A stretch of 64,000 nt of DNA from Agathobaculum massiliense (GTDB lineage Bacteria > Bacillota > Clostridia > Oscillospirales > Butyricicoccaceae): contig NZ_OMPN01000001.1 in the NCBI RefSeq assembly GCF_900291975.1, positions 1,178,001-1,242,000 on the forward strand, given 5' to 3'. Below are positions 26,152 through 33,043 of the stretch, in pieces (position 1 is the stretch's first letter; the number at the start of each line of letters is the position of its first letter). The notes under the pieces are model-generated. The model searched no databases. It was not told the origin of the DNA and saw nothing but the letters and a program-made list of their open reading frames with translations. The translations under genes were made by a program, and so were the position numbers.

Positions 26152-26295
26152 TCACCTCTTGTTTGTTTTTCGCAGCTGCGCCACAATATCATACAGAGAA
26201 ATGTCCCAGCAGCGGCTCCCTCCGGTTGTTTCCGTCTCCTCCTGCGAGCATTCCGCTTGGATGCGAATTGCTTTGAGCTTTTCTCCGAATGTCAT
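26152..26295 (-). CDS. Possible small protein resembling the start of an XRE-type HTH
   Basis: A 47-codon frame from the ATG at 26295. The first 20 residues (MTFGEKLKAIRIQAECSQEE) match the opening helix pair of XRE/Cro regulators. The expected recognition helix is then replaced by TETTGGSRCWDISLYDIVAQ and a basic end. It ends 4 bp before ymdB, within typical operon spacing. A GAGGTG directly abuts the ATG, which is poor spacing, and a GC hairpin lies just upstream. Either a genuine micro-ORF or the remnant of a deleted regulator. Confidence 0.4.
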   Translation of the reverse strand: MTFGEKLKAIRIQAECSQEETETTGGSRCWDISLYDIVAQLRKTNKR

Positions 26296-26301
26296 CACCT
26301 C

Positions 26302-26325
26302 GCGTCCGGCATACCAGCCGGACGC
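26302..26325. other. Strong inverted repeat before the small HTH-like frame
   Basis: GCGTCCGGC/GCCGGACGC with a 6-nt loop. In plus orientation it is followed by TTTTG; in minus orientation it touches the GAGGTG of the small frame, so it could act as a weak terminator or mask translation. Confidence 0.5.
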
Positions 26326-26357
26326 TTTTGTCCACTACGGTGCGTTGCACCGGTATT

Positions 26358-26885
26358 TTACCCCATCGCCGGCTCATAGATCAGCTCTGCGGCACCGCCC
26401 ACCTGCCGCACGGAAACCAGACGCAGGCGCTGCGCCCGCCCCTCGGGAAACAGCCGGATGCCACCGCCCAGCAGGACGGGCAGCACGGTCAGGTGCCAGC
26501 GGTCGACCTCGCCCGCGTCCGATGCCGCCGCGATCAGCGCCGCGCCGCCGCACAGCCAGATCCCCCTGCCAGCCTTTTGCTTTTCCGCATGCAGCCAGGC
26601 CGCCAGCCCGCCCTCAATACGGCGCGCGTGAGGCAGCGGGCCGTTTTGCTGCGTCCAGACCCAGCAATCCAGCCCCTCGTACGGCCACGCGCCGGGCGAG
26701 AGTTCTTCCGCGACCTGGCGGTAGGTCCGCCCGCCCATCACGACCGTGTCCACGCTCTGCACAAACGCCTCGTAACCTCTGTCCTCCTGCTCGTCTGCAA
26801 ACGCGCCCAGCCAGCCCACGCCGCCGTCTGCGTCCGCGATATATCCATCCAGGCTGACCGCCAGATAGGCAACCGCTTTCCGCAT
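26358..26885 (-). CDS. Dihydrofolate reductase-like (RibD C-terminal domain) protein
   Basis: 175 aa with AAAGGAG 5 nt before the ATG. MRKAVAYLAVSLDGYIADAD, VDTVVMGGRTYRQV, GIWLCGGAALI and LTVLPVLLGGGIRLFPEG are the characteristic blocks of the RibD-C/YyaP-YwjB family of single-domain NADPH-dependent reductases. The natural substrate is usually unknown. It follows prs after a terminator, so it is probably expressed separately; TAAAAT overlaps its 3' end region but no full promoter is clear. Confidence 0.85.
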   Translation of the reverse strand: MRKAVAYLAVSLDGYIADADGGVGWLGAFADEQEDRGYEAFVQSVDTVVMGGRTYRQVAEELSPGAWPYEGLDCWVWTQQNGPLPHARRIEGGLAAWLHAEKQKAGRGIWLCGGAALIAAASDAGEVDRWHLTVLPVLLGGGIRLFPEGRAQRLRLVSVRQVGGAAELIYEPAMG

Positions 26886-26900
26886 ATACGCTCCTTTCTT

Positions 26901-26933
26901 AAAAAGGAGGCGGACAACCGACTGTCCGCCTCC
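26901..26933 (-). terminator. prs terminator
   Basis: Stem GGAGGCGGACA/TGTCCGCCTCC, with TTTTT on the minus strand after it, about 60 bp past the prs stop. Confidence 0.9.
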
Positions 26934-26993
26934 CCCATTCTCATTTCAAGCCGCAGCCTGCGCGGCATTTTTAACAAAGGGCCGCCCCGCTGC

Positions 26994-27953
26994 TCAGTCG
27001 AAGAGCGTCGATACCGATACTTCCTCGTAAATACGCGCGATCGCCTCAGTAAACACTGGCGCCACGGACAGGACGTTAATCTTGTCCAGCTTTTTCTCGC
27101 TCGCCAGCGGGATGGTATCCAGGATCGCCAGCTCCTTGATCGGGCTGTCCTTGATGCGCTCGATCGCGGGGCCGGAGAGCACGCCGTGCGTGGCGCAGGC
27201 GTACACCTCGGTCGCGCCACCCTTTTCCACCAGCGCGTCCGCCGCATGGCACAGCGTGCCGGCGGTGTCGATCAGGTCGTCCACCAGGATACATTTCTTC
27301 CCCTCGACGTTGCCGATGATGTTCATGACCTCGGACACGTTCGCCTTGGGGCGGCGCTTGTCGATAATCGCAAGCGGCATGTCCAGCTTTTCGGTGAATT
27401 TCCGCGCGCGCGTGACCGAGCCGAGGTCGGGCGAGACGATAACCGTATCGTCCGTGCCGACGCCGAACTTGCCCGCGATATACGGGATGAGTACGGAGGA
27501 GCCGAGCATATTGTCCACCGGTATGTCGAAAAAGCCCTGGATCTGCGCCGCATGCAGGTCCATGGTCAGCACGCGGTCCGCACCCGCGGCCGTGATCAGG
27601 TTGGCCACCAGCTTGGCGGAGATCGGGTCGCGTGCCTTGCTCTTACGGTCCTGCCGCGCATAGCCGAAATACGGGATGACCGCCGTGATGCGGCCCGCGG
27701 ACGCGCGCTTGCAGGAATCGATCATGATGAGCAGCTCCATCAGGTTGTTGTTCACCGGACCGCAGGTGGACTGCACCAGGAACACATCCGAGCCGCGCAC
27801 CGATTCCATAATGGACACCGAAATCTCCCCATCCGCAAAGGTGGAGATCAGGGATTTGCCGATCGGCAGGCCGAGCGCCGACGCGATCTGCATGGCGAGC
27901 GCCGGATGCGAGTTGCCGGACAGGATTTTAATGTTTTTTCCGTGAGAAATCAT
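26994..27953 (-). CDS. prs: Ribose-phosphate pyrophosphokinase
   Basis: 319 aa. It converts ribose-5-phosphate and ATP to PRPP for nucleotide, His and Trp synthesis. Motifs: ISVSIMESVRGSDVFLVQST, the ATP loop YFGYARQDRKSKARDPISAK, VLTMDLHAAQIQGFFDIPVD, and the PRPP-binding loop KKCILVDDLIDTAGTL. GGAGG precedes the start. It lies 36 bp after glmU, the standard Firmicute pair. Confidence 0.97.
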   Translation of the reverse strand: MISHGKNIKILSGNSHPALAMQIASALGLPIGKSLISTFADGEISVSIMESVRGSDVFLVQSTCGPVNNNLMELLIMIDSCKRASAGRITAVIPYFGYARQDRKSKARDPISAKLVANLITAAGADRVLTMDLHAAQIQGFFDIPVDNMLGSSVLIPYIAGKFGVGTDDTVIVSPDLGSVTRARKFTEKLDMPLAIIDKRRPKANVSEVMNIIGNVEGKKCILVDDLIDTAGTLCHAADALVEKGGATEVYACATHGVLSGPAIERIKDSPIKELAILDTIPLASEKKLDKINVLSVAPVFTEAIARIYEEVSVSTLFD

Positions 27954-27989
27954 TCGATTTGCCCCTCCGTCATATTTTTTATGTCTGTT

Positions 27990-29240
27990 TTATTGGTCCT
28001 TTTCTTTTTCGTGCGCCGCGCGGCGGCGGTCGTTCCATCCCTCGAGCGTAGTCTGCCGCGCGCGCGCGACCGCCAGCGCGCCATCCGGCACGTTTTTCGT
28101 CACCGTGGTGCCGGCCGCGGTGAACACGCGGTCGCCCAGCGTGACAGGCGAAACCAAGTTGGTATTGCAGCCGATAAAACAGTCGTCCCCGATCACGGTC
28201 TGGTTTTTGTGATATCCGTCGTAATTGACAACCACCGTGCCGCAGCCGAAGTTGACCCGCTCGCCGACGGTCGCGTCGCCGATATAGGTCAGGTGCGACA
28301 CCTTGGTGCCGTTGCCGATGGAGGATTTTTTCAGCTCAACAAAATCCCCGATGCGGCAATGGTCGCCCACCACGCACTGCGGGCGGATATAGGCGAACGG
28401 GCCGACCGTGGCGTGCGCGCCGACCGTGGACTCGTACACCTGGGAATTGTTGACCGTGGTACCCGCGCCGATCTCCGCTTTTTCCAGAATGGAATTCGGT
28501 CCGATGACCGCACCCGCACCCACCTTGCAGCCCGAACGGATATGGCAGCCGGGCAGGATGGTGGCGCCCGGGGCGATCTCAGCGTCCGGCGCGATATAGG
28601 TGTTCGCGGGGTCGAAAATCTGCACGCCCTGTTCGATCAGGCCGAAGTTGACCTGATTGACCATGGCTCGGAACGCGATAAACGCCGAGCCCCCGTCGCG
28701 GATCTCAACAATCTCGTTTGTGACCGCAACGCCTTTCTGCGCGCCCGCGGCGACCGCCGCGGCGACCAGGCTGTCCAGCGAATCCGAACCCGCCGCCAGC
28801 GCCTTCTGCAGCACCTCATAGGCAAATACCGCCACAACGCAGCGCTCGTCGTGCGGGAGGGGCTGCCCCTCCGCGTCAAAGCCCTGCTGCTCGGCGGCCA
28901 GCACGCTCACGCCATAGCCGGCGGCCGTATGCGTCTGCACCAGATGGTACAGCGCATCCTGTTCAGTCAGGGCAAACGGCGCCGCGATCACCAGCACATG
29001 CCCGCATGCGGGCAGCGCTTTTAGCGCGGCAAAACGGCCGTCCTCCTGCGCCGCGACGCACACTGTCCCCGCAACCTGCGGCTCGCCTTCTCCCTGCACG
29101 AAAAAGCGCGCACCCACCGCGTCGGGCAGATAGGCGCTTACCGCATCCCCCGCCGTGCCGAACAGCACCGGACGGGCGTAGGCCGGAACGCCATCCTCGT
29201 CAAACAGACCGCCAACCAGGGCGGCGGAAATATCCATCAT
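27990..29240 (-). CDS. glmU: GlmU-type acetyltransferase with degenerate uridylyltransferase domain
   Basis: 416 aa from MMDISAALVGG. The C-terminal left-handed beta-helix acetyltransferase is intact: ILPGCHIRSGCKVGAGAVIG, then GPFAYIRPQCVVGDHCRIGD, KVSHLTYIGDATVGERVNFG (catalytic His), NYDGYHKNQTVIGDDCFIGC. The N-terminal 230 residues align in layout with the sugar-nucleotide domain (VLVIAAPFALTEQDALYHLV, AVFAYEVLQKAL) but lack the LAAGxGTRM nucleotide loop and the PKxLxPV segment at the start. So it probably acetylates GlcN-1-P but may not form UDP-GlcNAc. Context upstream of prs supports glmU. Confidence 0.88.
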   Translation of the reverse strand: MMDISAALVGGLFDEDGVPAYARPVLFGTAGDAVSAYLPDAVGARFFVQGEGEPQVAGTVCVAAQEDGRFAALKALPACGHVLVIAAPFALTEQDALYHLVQTHTAAGYGVSVLAAEQQGFDAEGQPLPHDERCVVAVFAYEVLQKALAAGSDSLDSLVAAAVAAGAQKGVAVTNEIVEIRDGGSAFIAFRAMVNQVNFGLIEQGVQIFDPANTYIAPDAEIAPGATILPGCHIRSGCKVGAGAVIGPNSILEKAEIGAGTTVNNSQVYESTVGAHATVGPFAYIRPQCVVGDHCRIGDFVELKKSSIGNGTKVSHLTYIGDATVGERVNFGCGTVVVNYDGYHKNQTVIGDDCFIGCNTNLVSPVTLGDRVFTAAGTTVTKNVPDGALAVARARQTTLEGWNDRRRAAHEKEKDQ

Positions 29241-29447
29241 CCTGAAAATCCTTTCGTTCTGGGCGCAATCGCCCATTTTTCAGTTACACGAGTATTATAC
29301 AACACTCCCGTGCAAATTGCATCGGTATTTTTGGAGAAAAATACGATTTCCCCCGTCCGTTTTTGCATCCCTATGCCCGATGCACGCCCATGCCGATGCC
29401 AAACCCTCGCACCGGGCGGACCAGCAGCGCGAACTCTTTTTCATCTG

Positions 29448-29479
29448 AAAAAACGACGCGCCCCAAGGAACACGCCGTT
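29448..29479 (-). terminator. Terminator of the mrp-nifX operon
   Basis: Stem AACGACGCG/CACGCCGTT with G-U pairs, followed on the minus strand by a T6 run, 7 bp after the NifX-like stop. Confidence 0.75.
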
Positions 29480-29485
29480 TATGCC

Positions 29486-29929
29486 TTATTCCCCCGCTTC
29501 CTCCGCGGGTATCTGGCGGAGGATCTCGATCGGGCCGCAGCCCGCGCACTTCGCACAGTCGTGCATGCACGCCATCGGATCGTCCGGATCCTCCTCACGG
29601 CCGATCTCCAGCAGGGTCGGGTCGCCCTGTTTTTCGCCCACCAGGAACTTGGCGACCGCTTCTTCCGCCGCTCCCTCGCAGCCCGGCACAAGCAGCACGC
29701 CGATCATCTCCAGCGCGTTGCGCAGCGCAAGGCCGAGCGCGCCGCAGATCAGCACGTCCACCTTTTCCATGCTCACCATTTTGATCAGGTCGGTCGTATT
29801 CCCGCCTTCCACCGCGGCAAGGCGCTTGCCTGTCGGGTTCCCGTCCTCCGCAGAAACAATCAGGAACGTGCGGCAATCACCCAGATTGCCCGCGATCCGC
29901 CCGTTTTCATATGCTACGCCGATGTTCAT
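29486..29929 (-). CDS. NifX/NifB-type dinitrogenase cofactor-domain protein with Cys-rich tail
   Basis: 147 aa. MNIGVAYENGRIAGNLGDCR, FLIVSAEDG, DVLICGALGLALRNALEMIG and PGCEGAAEEAVAKFL are the RNase-H-like fold motifs of the FeMo-cofactor-binding family. The tail CMHDCAKCAGCG (about residues 121-132) could hold an Fe-S cluster. Such proteins co-occur with Mrp in anaerobes that lack nitrogenase and likely act in Fe-S handling. It overlaps the Mrp gene by 4 bp. Confidence 0.88.
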   Translation of the reverse strand: MNIGVAYENGRIAGNLGDCRTFLIVSAEDGNPTGKRLAAVEGGNTTDLIKMVSMEKVDVLICGALGLALRNALEMIGVLLVPGCEGAAEEAVAKFLVGEKQGDPTLLEIGREEDPDDPMACMHDCAKCAGCGPIEILRQIPAEEAGE

Positions 29930-30744
29930 CGGATATCCTCCACCGCTTTCAGCGCGCCGGCCAGCTCGTCCGGCAGCTTAGCGTCCTCTATCCTGCCCGC
30001 GTCGACCGCTGCGGCGAGCTTCGGGTCGATAGGCAGCTTGGCCAGCACGGGCAGCCCGTACTCCGCCGCAACCGCGTCCACACGGCTCTCCCCAAACACC
30101 GGAATATGCTTGCCGCAGTCCGGACAGGCGAGATAGCTGTAATTCTCGACCACACCGATCAGCGGAATATTCATCATCTTTGCCATTTTGACCGCCTTGC
30201 CCACAATCATCGAAACCAGGTCCTGCGGCGAGGTGACGACCAGAATGCCGTCCACCGGCAGGGACTGGAACACGGTTAGCGGCACATCGCCCGTGCCGGG
30301 CGGCATATCGACGAACAGGAAATCCACGTCGTCCCAAATCACATCTGACCAGAACTGCTTGACCGTTTCCGCGATGATCGGCCCACGATAGATGACCGGA
30401 TCATCCTCGTTCGGCAGCACCAGATTAATCGAGATCATCTGCACGCCGCCTTCGCTGCGCGCGGGCAGGATGCCCTCCTCGCAGCCCTCCAGTTTGTCAT
30501 GCACACCGAACGTCTTGGGAATGGACGGCCCCGTAATGTCGGCGTCCAGAATTCCACAGGTATAGCCCCTGCGCGTCATGCCGACCGACAGCATCGAGGT
30601 CAGCAGGCTTTTGCCTACGCCGCCCTTGCCGGAAACGACGCCGATCACCTTTCTGACCGTTGCCGCGGGATTGGCCGCGACTTTGAGGCTCTTTTCGCCG
30701 CCGCAGCCCGCGGAGCAGGAATCGCAGTTATGCGAACAACCCAT
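29926..30744 (-). CDS. Mrp/NBP35-type Fe-S cluster carrier ATPase
   Basis: 272 aa from MGCSHNCDSCSAGCGGEKSL, whose N-terminal cysteines resemble the NBP35 cluster site. The deviant Walker A is GVVSGKGGVGKSLLTSML. It is followed by LDADITGPSIPK, IYRGPIIAETVKQFWSDV, FLFVDMPPGTGDVPLT, and the bridging-cluster CPDC in YLACPDCGKHIPVF. It binds and transfers Fe-S clusters in an ATP-dependent way. AGGAG lies 9 nt before the ATG. Confidence 0.93.
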   Translation of the reverse strand: MGCSHNCDSCSAGCGGEKSLKVAANPAATVRKVIGVVSGKGGVGKSLLTSMLSVGMTRRGYTCGILDADITGPSIPKTFGVHDKLEGCEEGILPARSEGGVQMISINLVLPNEDDPVIYRGPIIAETVKQFWSDVIWDDVDFLFVDMPPGTGDVPLTVFQSLPVDGILVVTSPQDLVSMIVGKAVKMAKMMNIPLIGVVENYSYLACPDCGKHIPVFGESRVDAVAAEYGLPVLAKLPIDPKLAAAVDAGRIEDAKLPDELAGALKAVEDIR

Positions 30745-30784
30745 AGTTAACAACTCCTAACATATCTTTTCTTGCCTGATTTTT

Positions 30785-30813
30785 AGTATACCGCATCCCC
30801 GCGTCTTTCGCAA
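30785..30813 (-). promoter_or_regulatory. Promoter of the mrp-nifX operon
   Basis: On the minus strand TTGCGA, 17 bp and TATACT, about 40 bp before the mrp start. Confidence 0.7.
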
Positions 30814-30857
30814 GGGCAATCGCAGCCGCATAGGATGATTTACGGAGGGAATCAACC

Positions 30858-31361
30858 ATGAAACAAACCAATTCACAATATTTTGCCTCGGTCATCCAAA
30901 ACCGGCTTCCGGACGCGGCCGCCGTGCTGCAGGCCGCGCCGGACGGGAGACGCATCGAAGGCACCGTTTCGTTTTACCAGACGCCGCAGGGCGTGCTGGT
31001 CACAGCCGCCGTACGCGGCCTGCCGGTCACGCGCATGGCCTGTGCGCAGCCCATTTTTGCGCTGCACATCCACGAGGGCTCGTCCTGCACCGGCAACGCT
31101 AGCGACCCGTTTGTCGGCGCGGGAACACACTACAATCCCGCCGGATGCCCGCACCCCTATCACGCGGGCGACCTGCCGCCGCTGTTTGCGGACCTGACCG
31201 GCTTCGCATGGATGGCTGTGCTGACCGACCGCTTCCGCGTGCCGGATATTCTCGGCCGGACCGTTATCGTACACAGCCAGTCGGACGATTTCACGACCCA
31301 GCCTTCCGGCAACGCTGGCGCTAAAATCGCGTGTGGTGTAATCACGCCGACCAGGCGTTAG
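30858..31361 (+). CDS. Cu/Zn superoxide dismutase family protein without signal peptide
   Basis: 167 aa with GGAGGG upstream. Copper/zinc ligand motifs are FALHIHEGSSC, THYNPAGCPHPYHAGDLPPL and the closing VIVHSQSDDFTTQPSGNAGA, then KIACGVI. Cysteines in GSSC and IACG could form the conserved disulfide. Unlike most bacterial SodC, no export signal is present, so it would act in the cytoplasm, as in several anaerobic Clostridia. Transcription is divergent from mrp and convergent with the sRNA cluster. Confidence 0.9.
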   Translation: MKQTNSQYFASVIQNRLPDAAAVLQAAPDGRRIEGTVSFYQTPQGVLVTAAVRGLPVTRMACAQPIFALHIHEGSSCTGNASDPFVGAGTHYNPAGCPHPYHAGDLPPLFADLTGFAWMAVLTDRFRVPDILGRTVIVHSQSDDFTTQPSGNAGAKIACGVITPTRR

Positions 31362-31373
31362 CCCTGCAAATGG

Positions 31374-31512
31374 AAAGCGCCGCTGCCTCGTTGGGGGAAA
31401 CGAGACAACGGCGCTTTGCCAGTTCACTACACAGATTCAAAAAAAGGGGGTAAAAGAGAAATAAAAAGATCGGTAGGCTGTCAGCTTCGGGATTGCGGCT
31501 TCCCTTGCTGAC
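31374..31512 (-). ncRNA. Candidate tandem sRNA A (C-rich, promoter-proximal hairpin)
   Basis: Predicted transcript of about 139 nt running from 31512 down to the terminator at 31374-31417. Near the 5' end GTCAGC pairs with GCTGAC around an inner GGGA/TCCC. A pyrimidine-rich linker with TTTTACCCCC follows. The terminator stem is AAAGCGCCG/CGGCGCTTT-like, with TTTCCCCC in its loop. Copy C has the same 5' core, but its outer stem is GTCGAT/ATCGAC: paired changes that preserve pairing, good evidence for RNA rather than protein. No start codon with a ribosome-binding site lies inside. Confidence 0.7.
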
Positions 31513-31518
31513 GTATTC

Positions 31519-31572
31519 AGTATACCGCGCTTTGCCGCGGAATGTGTGAATAGATTTTGAACAGGCTGTGAA
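31519..31572 (-). promoter_or_regulatory. sRNA A promoter: three 11-bp TTCA repeats plus TATACT
   Basis: Plus-strand coordinates: AGTATA (TATACT on minus) at 31519, and TGAA half-sites at 31547, 31558 and 31569, offsets 28, 39 and 50. On the minus strand these read TTCACA, TTCAAA, TTCACA. Confidence 0.75.
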
Positions 31573-31615
31573 AGATTTTTGGCCGTCCGTTCCAGCGCTT
31601 CCAGTAAACGGGAAA

Positions 31616-31751
31616 CGCCCGGCCTCCATGGGGGAAATGGAAGCCGGGCGCAGCCGTTGCTCTCAAAAAGAGGATAAAAGAAAAGATGAAAGAAAGGGGA
31701 AATAGGTGTAATAAGAGGTTGTCTTCCAGGAACGTTCCAATTCCTTTCGAC
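31616..31751 (-). ncRNA. Candidate tandem sRNA B
   Basis: Predicted transcript of about 136 nt from 31751. The 5' hairpin (AGGAA/TTCCT inside GTC/GAC) differs in sequence from copies A and C but keeps the position. The linker is pyrimidine-rich with TTTCCCC. The terminator (31616-31650) has stem CGCCCGGC/GCCGGGCG and the shared TTTCCCCC loop. The T-run after it is short (TTT), so termination may be less efficient and read-through toward copy A is possible. Confidence 0.6.
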
Positions 31752-31757
31752 GGTTAT

Positions 31758-31811
31758 AGTATACCGCAGCCCGCGCCCGAATATGTGAATAACTTTTGAA
31801 CAGACTTTAAA
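31758..31811 (-). promoter_or_regulatory. sRNA B promoter: 11-bp TTCA repeats plus TATACT
   Basis: AGTATA at 31758; TGAA at 31786 and 31797, and a degenerate TAAA at 31808, again offsets 28, 39 and 50. Confidence 0.7.
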
Positions 31812-31846
31812 AGGTTTTTTACAAAGCGCTTCCTCTGCGGAACGGG

Positions 31847-31979
31847 AAAAAGCCCCGGTTCCATGGGGGAAACGGAACCAGGGCTTTTTCGGTCATTTCA
31901 CAAAATAAAGGGGGGTAAAAGAGAAATAAAAGATCGGTAGGCTGCTTGTCGATTCGGGATTGCGGCTTCCCTTATCGAC
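31847..31979 (-). ncRNA. Candidate tandem sRNA C
   Basis: Predicted transcript of about 133 nt from 31979. The 5' hairpin is TGTCGAT/ATCGACA around GGGA/TCCC. The next stretch, AGCCTACCGATCTTTT, is shared with copy A, then TTTTACCCCCC. The terminator (31847-31889) has a 5'-AAAAAGCCC type stem, loop TTTCCCCC and a long T-run. It is the first copy downstream of dnaI, 69 bp past its stop. Confidence 0.7.
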
Positions 31980-31985
31980 ATGCTT

Positions 31986-32039
31986 AGTATACCCCATTTC
32001 CCCCGCGAATATATGAACAGAATTTGAACGTCCTGTGAA
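31986..32039 (-). promoter_or_regulatory. sRNA C promoter: three 11-bp TTCA repeats plus TATACT
   Basis: AGTATA at 31986; TGAA at 32014, 32025 and 32036 (offsets 28, 39 and 50). All three half-sites are intact. Confidence 0.75.
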
Positions 32040-32047
32040 AGAATTGT

Positions 32048-33040
32048 TTACATTTTCTTTTTCAGCAGGCGGATGTCGTCCCCAAAAAAGCGCAACGCCA
32101 TAAATTCCCCCAGCAGGCGGGAGGCTACGGCGGGCGAATACTTCTCGCCCAGCGTTTCCGGCAGAAGGTTGGTGTTGACGATCATCGGCCGCTTAGCCAT
32201 CAGGCGGTTATTGATCAGGTTGTACAGCGCGGAAACCGTGAACGCCGTCCCCATTTCGGTCCCCATGTCATCGATAATCAGCAGGTCCGCGCGCTCATAT
32301 CGCGCCGCGCGCTCTGCGGCGGCCTCCCCGTCGCCGTTGCCGAATTTGATCGTTTCATAGGCCGCGACAATGTTGATCGCCGTGTCATACGCCACAGAAA
32401 AGCCGCGCGCGGACACGGCCTCCGCAATGCAGGTGGATAAAAACGTCTTGCCCAGGCCGGTCGAGCCGTACAGCAGCAGGTTGGGGGAATCCTTTCCGAA
32501 CCGCGCCGCGTATGCCTTACATTCGTCCAGGTTATATTCCATATTTTCGCGCGGGGACAGGCCAAGCCGCGCATCCGGACGGGTGGAATAATACGCCATA
32601 TTGAATTTTGCAAAATTCTGGTCCTGGATCGGCAGGATATCGGACAGCCGCTCTTTGAGGAGACGGGCGTACCGCTCCCGCACGCAGGCGCAGACCGCGC
32701 TGCCCGCGTAGCCCGTGTCCCCGCAGGCCGCGCACATCGGCTTGTCCGTCAGGTAATCAGCCGGCAGGCCGAGTTGTTGCAGCAGCGCAGCCCGTTCCTC
32801 CTGCAGGGCAAGGTTTCGGACGCGCAACTGTTCAATCGCGGCAGAGGGATCGCCGCCGGATTCGAGCGCGGCCCTGAGTACGGCCGCGGCGGTCGTACCC
32901 AGCTCGCGGTCGATCGCGCGGACGCGCGGCTCGCGGGCGTATATCTCGCGCCGACGCGCCTCTAGCTCGCCCGCACGGGCGGCGCGGTCGCGCTCCAGCT
33001 CGCGGCGGGCGGCGGCGAGGACCTTTTTATCATATGCCAT
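32048..33040 (-). CDS. DnaI/DnaC-like helicase loader ATPase
   Basis: 330 aa. The N-terminal helical region ends in a zinc-finger-like CAACGDTGYAGSAVCACVRE (about residues 103-122). The AAA core has NLLLYGSTGLGKTFLSTCIA, Walker B ADLLIIDDMGTEMG, and the sensor MIVNTNLLPETLGEKYSPAV, then ASRLLGEFMALRF. It should load the replicative helicase with the DnaD protein encoded just upstream (3 bp gap). GGAGG precedes the ATG by 8 nt. Confidence 0.92.
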   Translation of the reverse strand: MAYDKKVLAAARRELERDRAARAGELEARRREIYAREPRVRAIDRELGTTAAAVLRAALESGGDPSAAIEQLRVRNLALQEERAALLQQLGLPADYLTDKPMCAACGDTGYAGSAVCACVRERYARLLKERLSDILPIQDQNFAKFNMAYYSTRPDARLGLSPRENMEYNLDECKAYAARFGKDSPNLLLYGSTGLGKTFLSTCIAEAVSARGFSVAYDTAINIVAAYETIKFGNGDGEAAAERAARYERADLLIIDDMGTEMGTAFTVSALYNLINNRLMAKRPMIVNTNLLPETLGEKYSPAVASRLLGEFMALRFFGDDIRLLKKKM

Positions 33041-33043
33041 AGA

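Noticed and set aside
29295-29570. 91-codon minus-strand frame between glmU and the NifX-like gene
   Set aside because: It crosses the terminator of the mrp operon and overlaps the NifX-like coding region in another frame.
31374-31979. Known riboswitch classes (FMN, TPP, cobalamin, SAM) in the repeated units
   Set aside because: The conserved cores of those classes are absent, and each unit ends in a terminator before any coding region.
31374-32039. CRISPR array
   Set aside because: Only three units of about 235 bp with structured interiors; the conserved blocks are promoter, hairpin and terminator elements, not short identical repeats with unique spacers.
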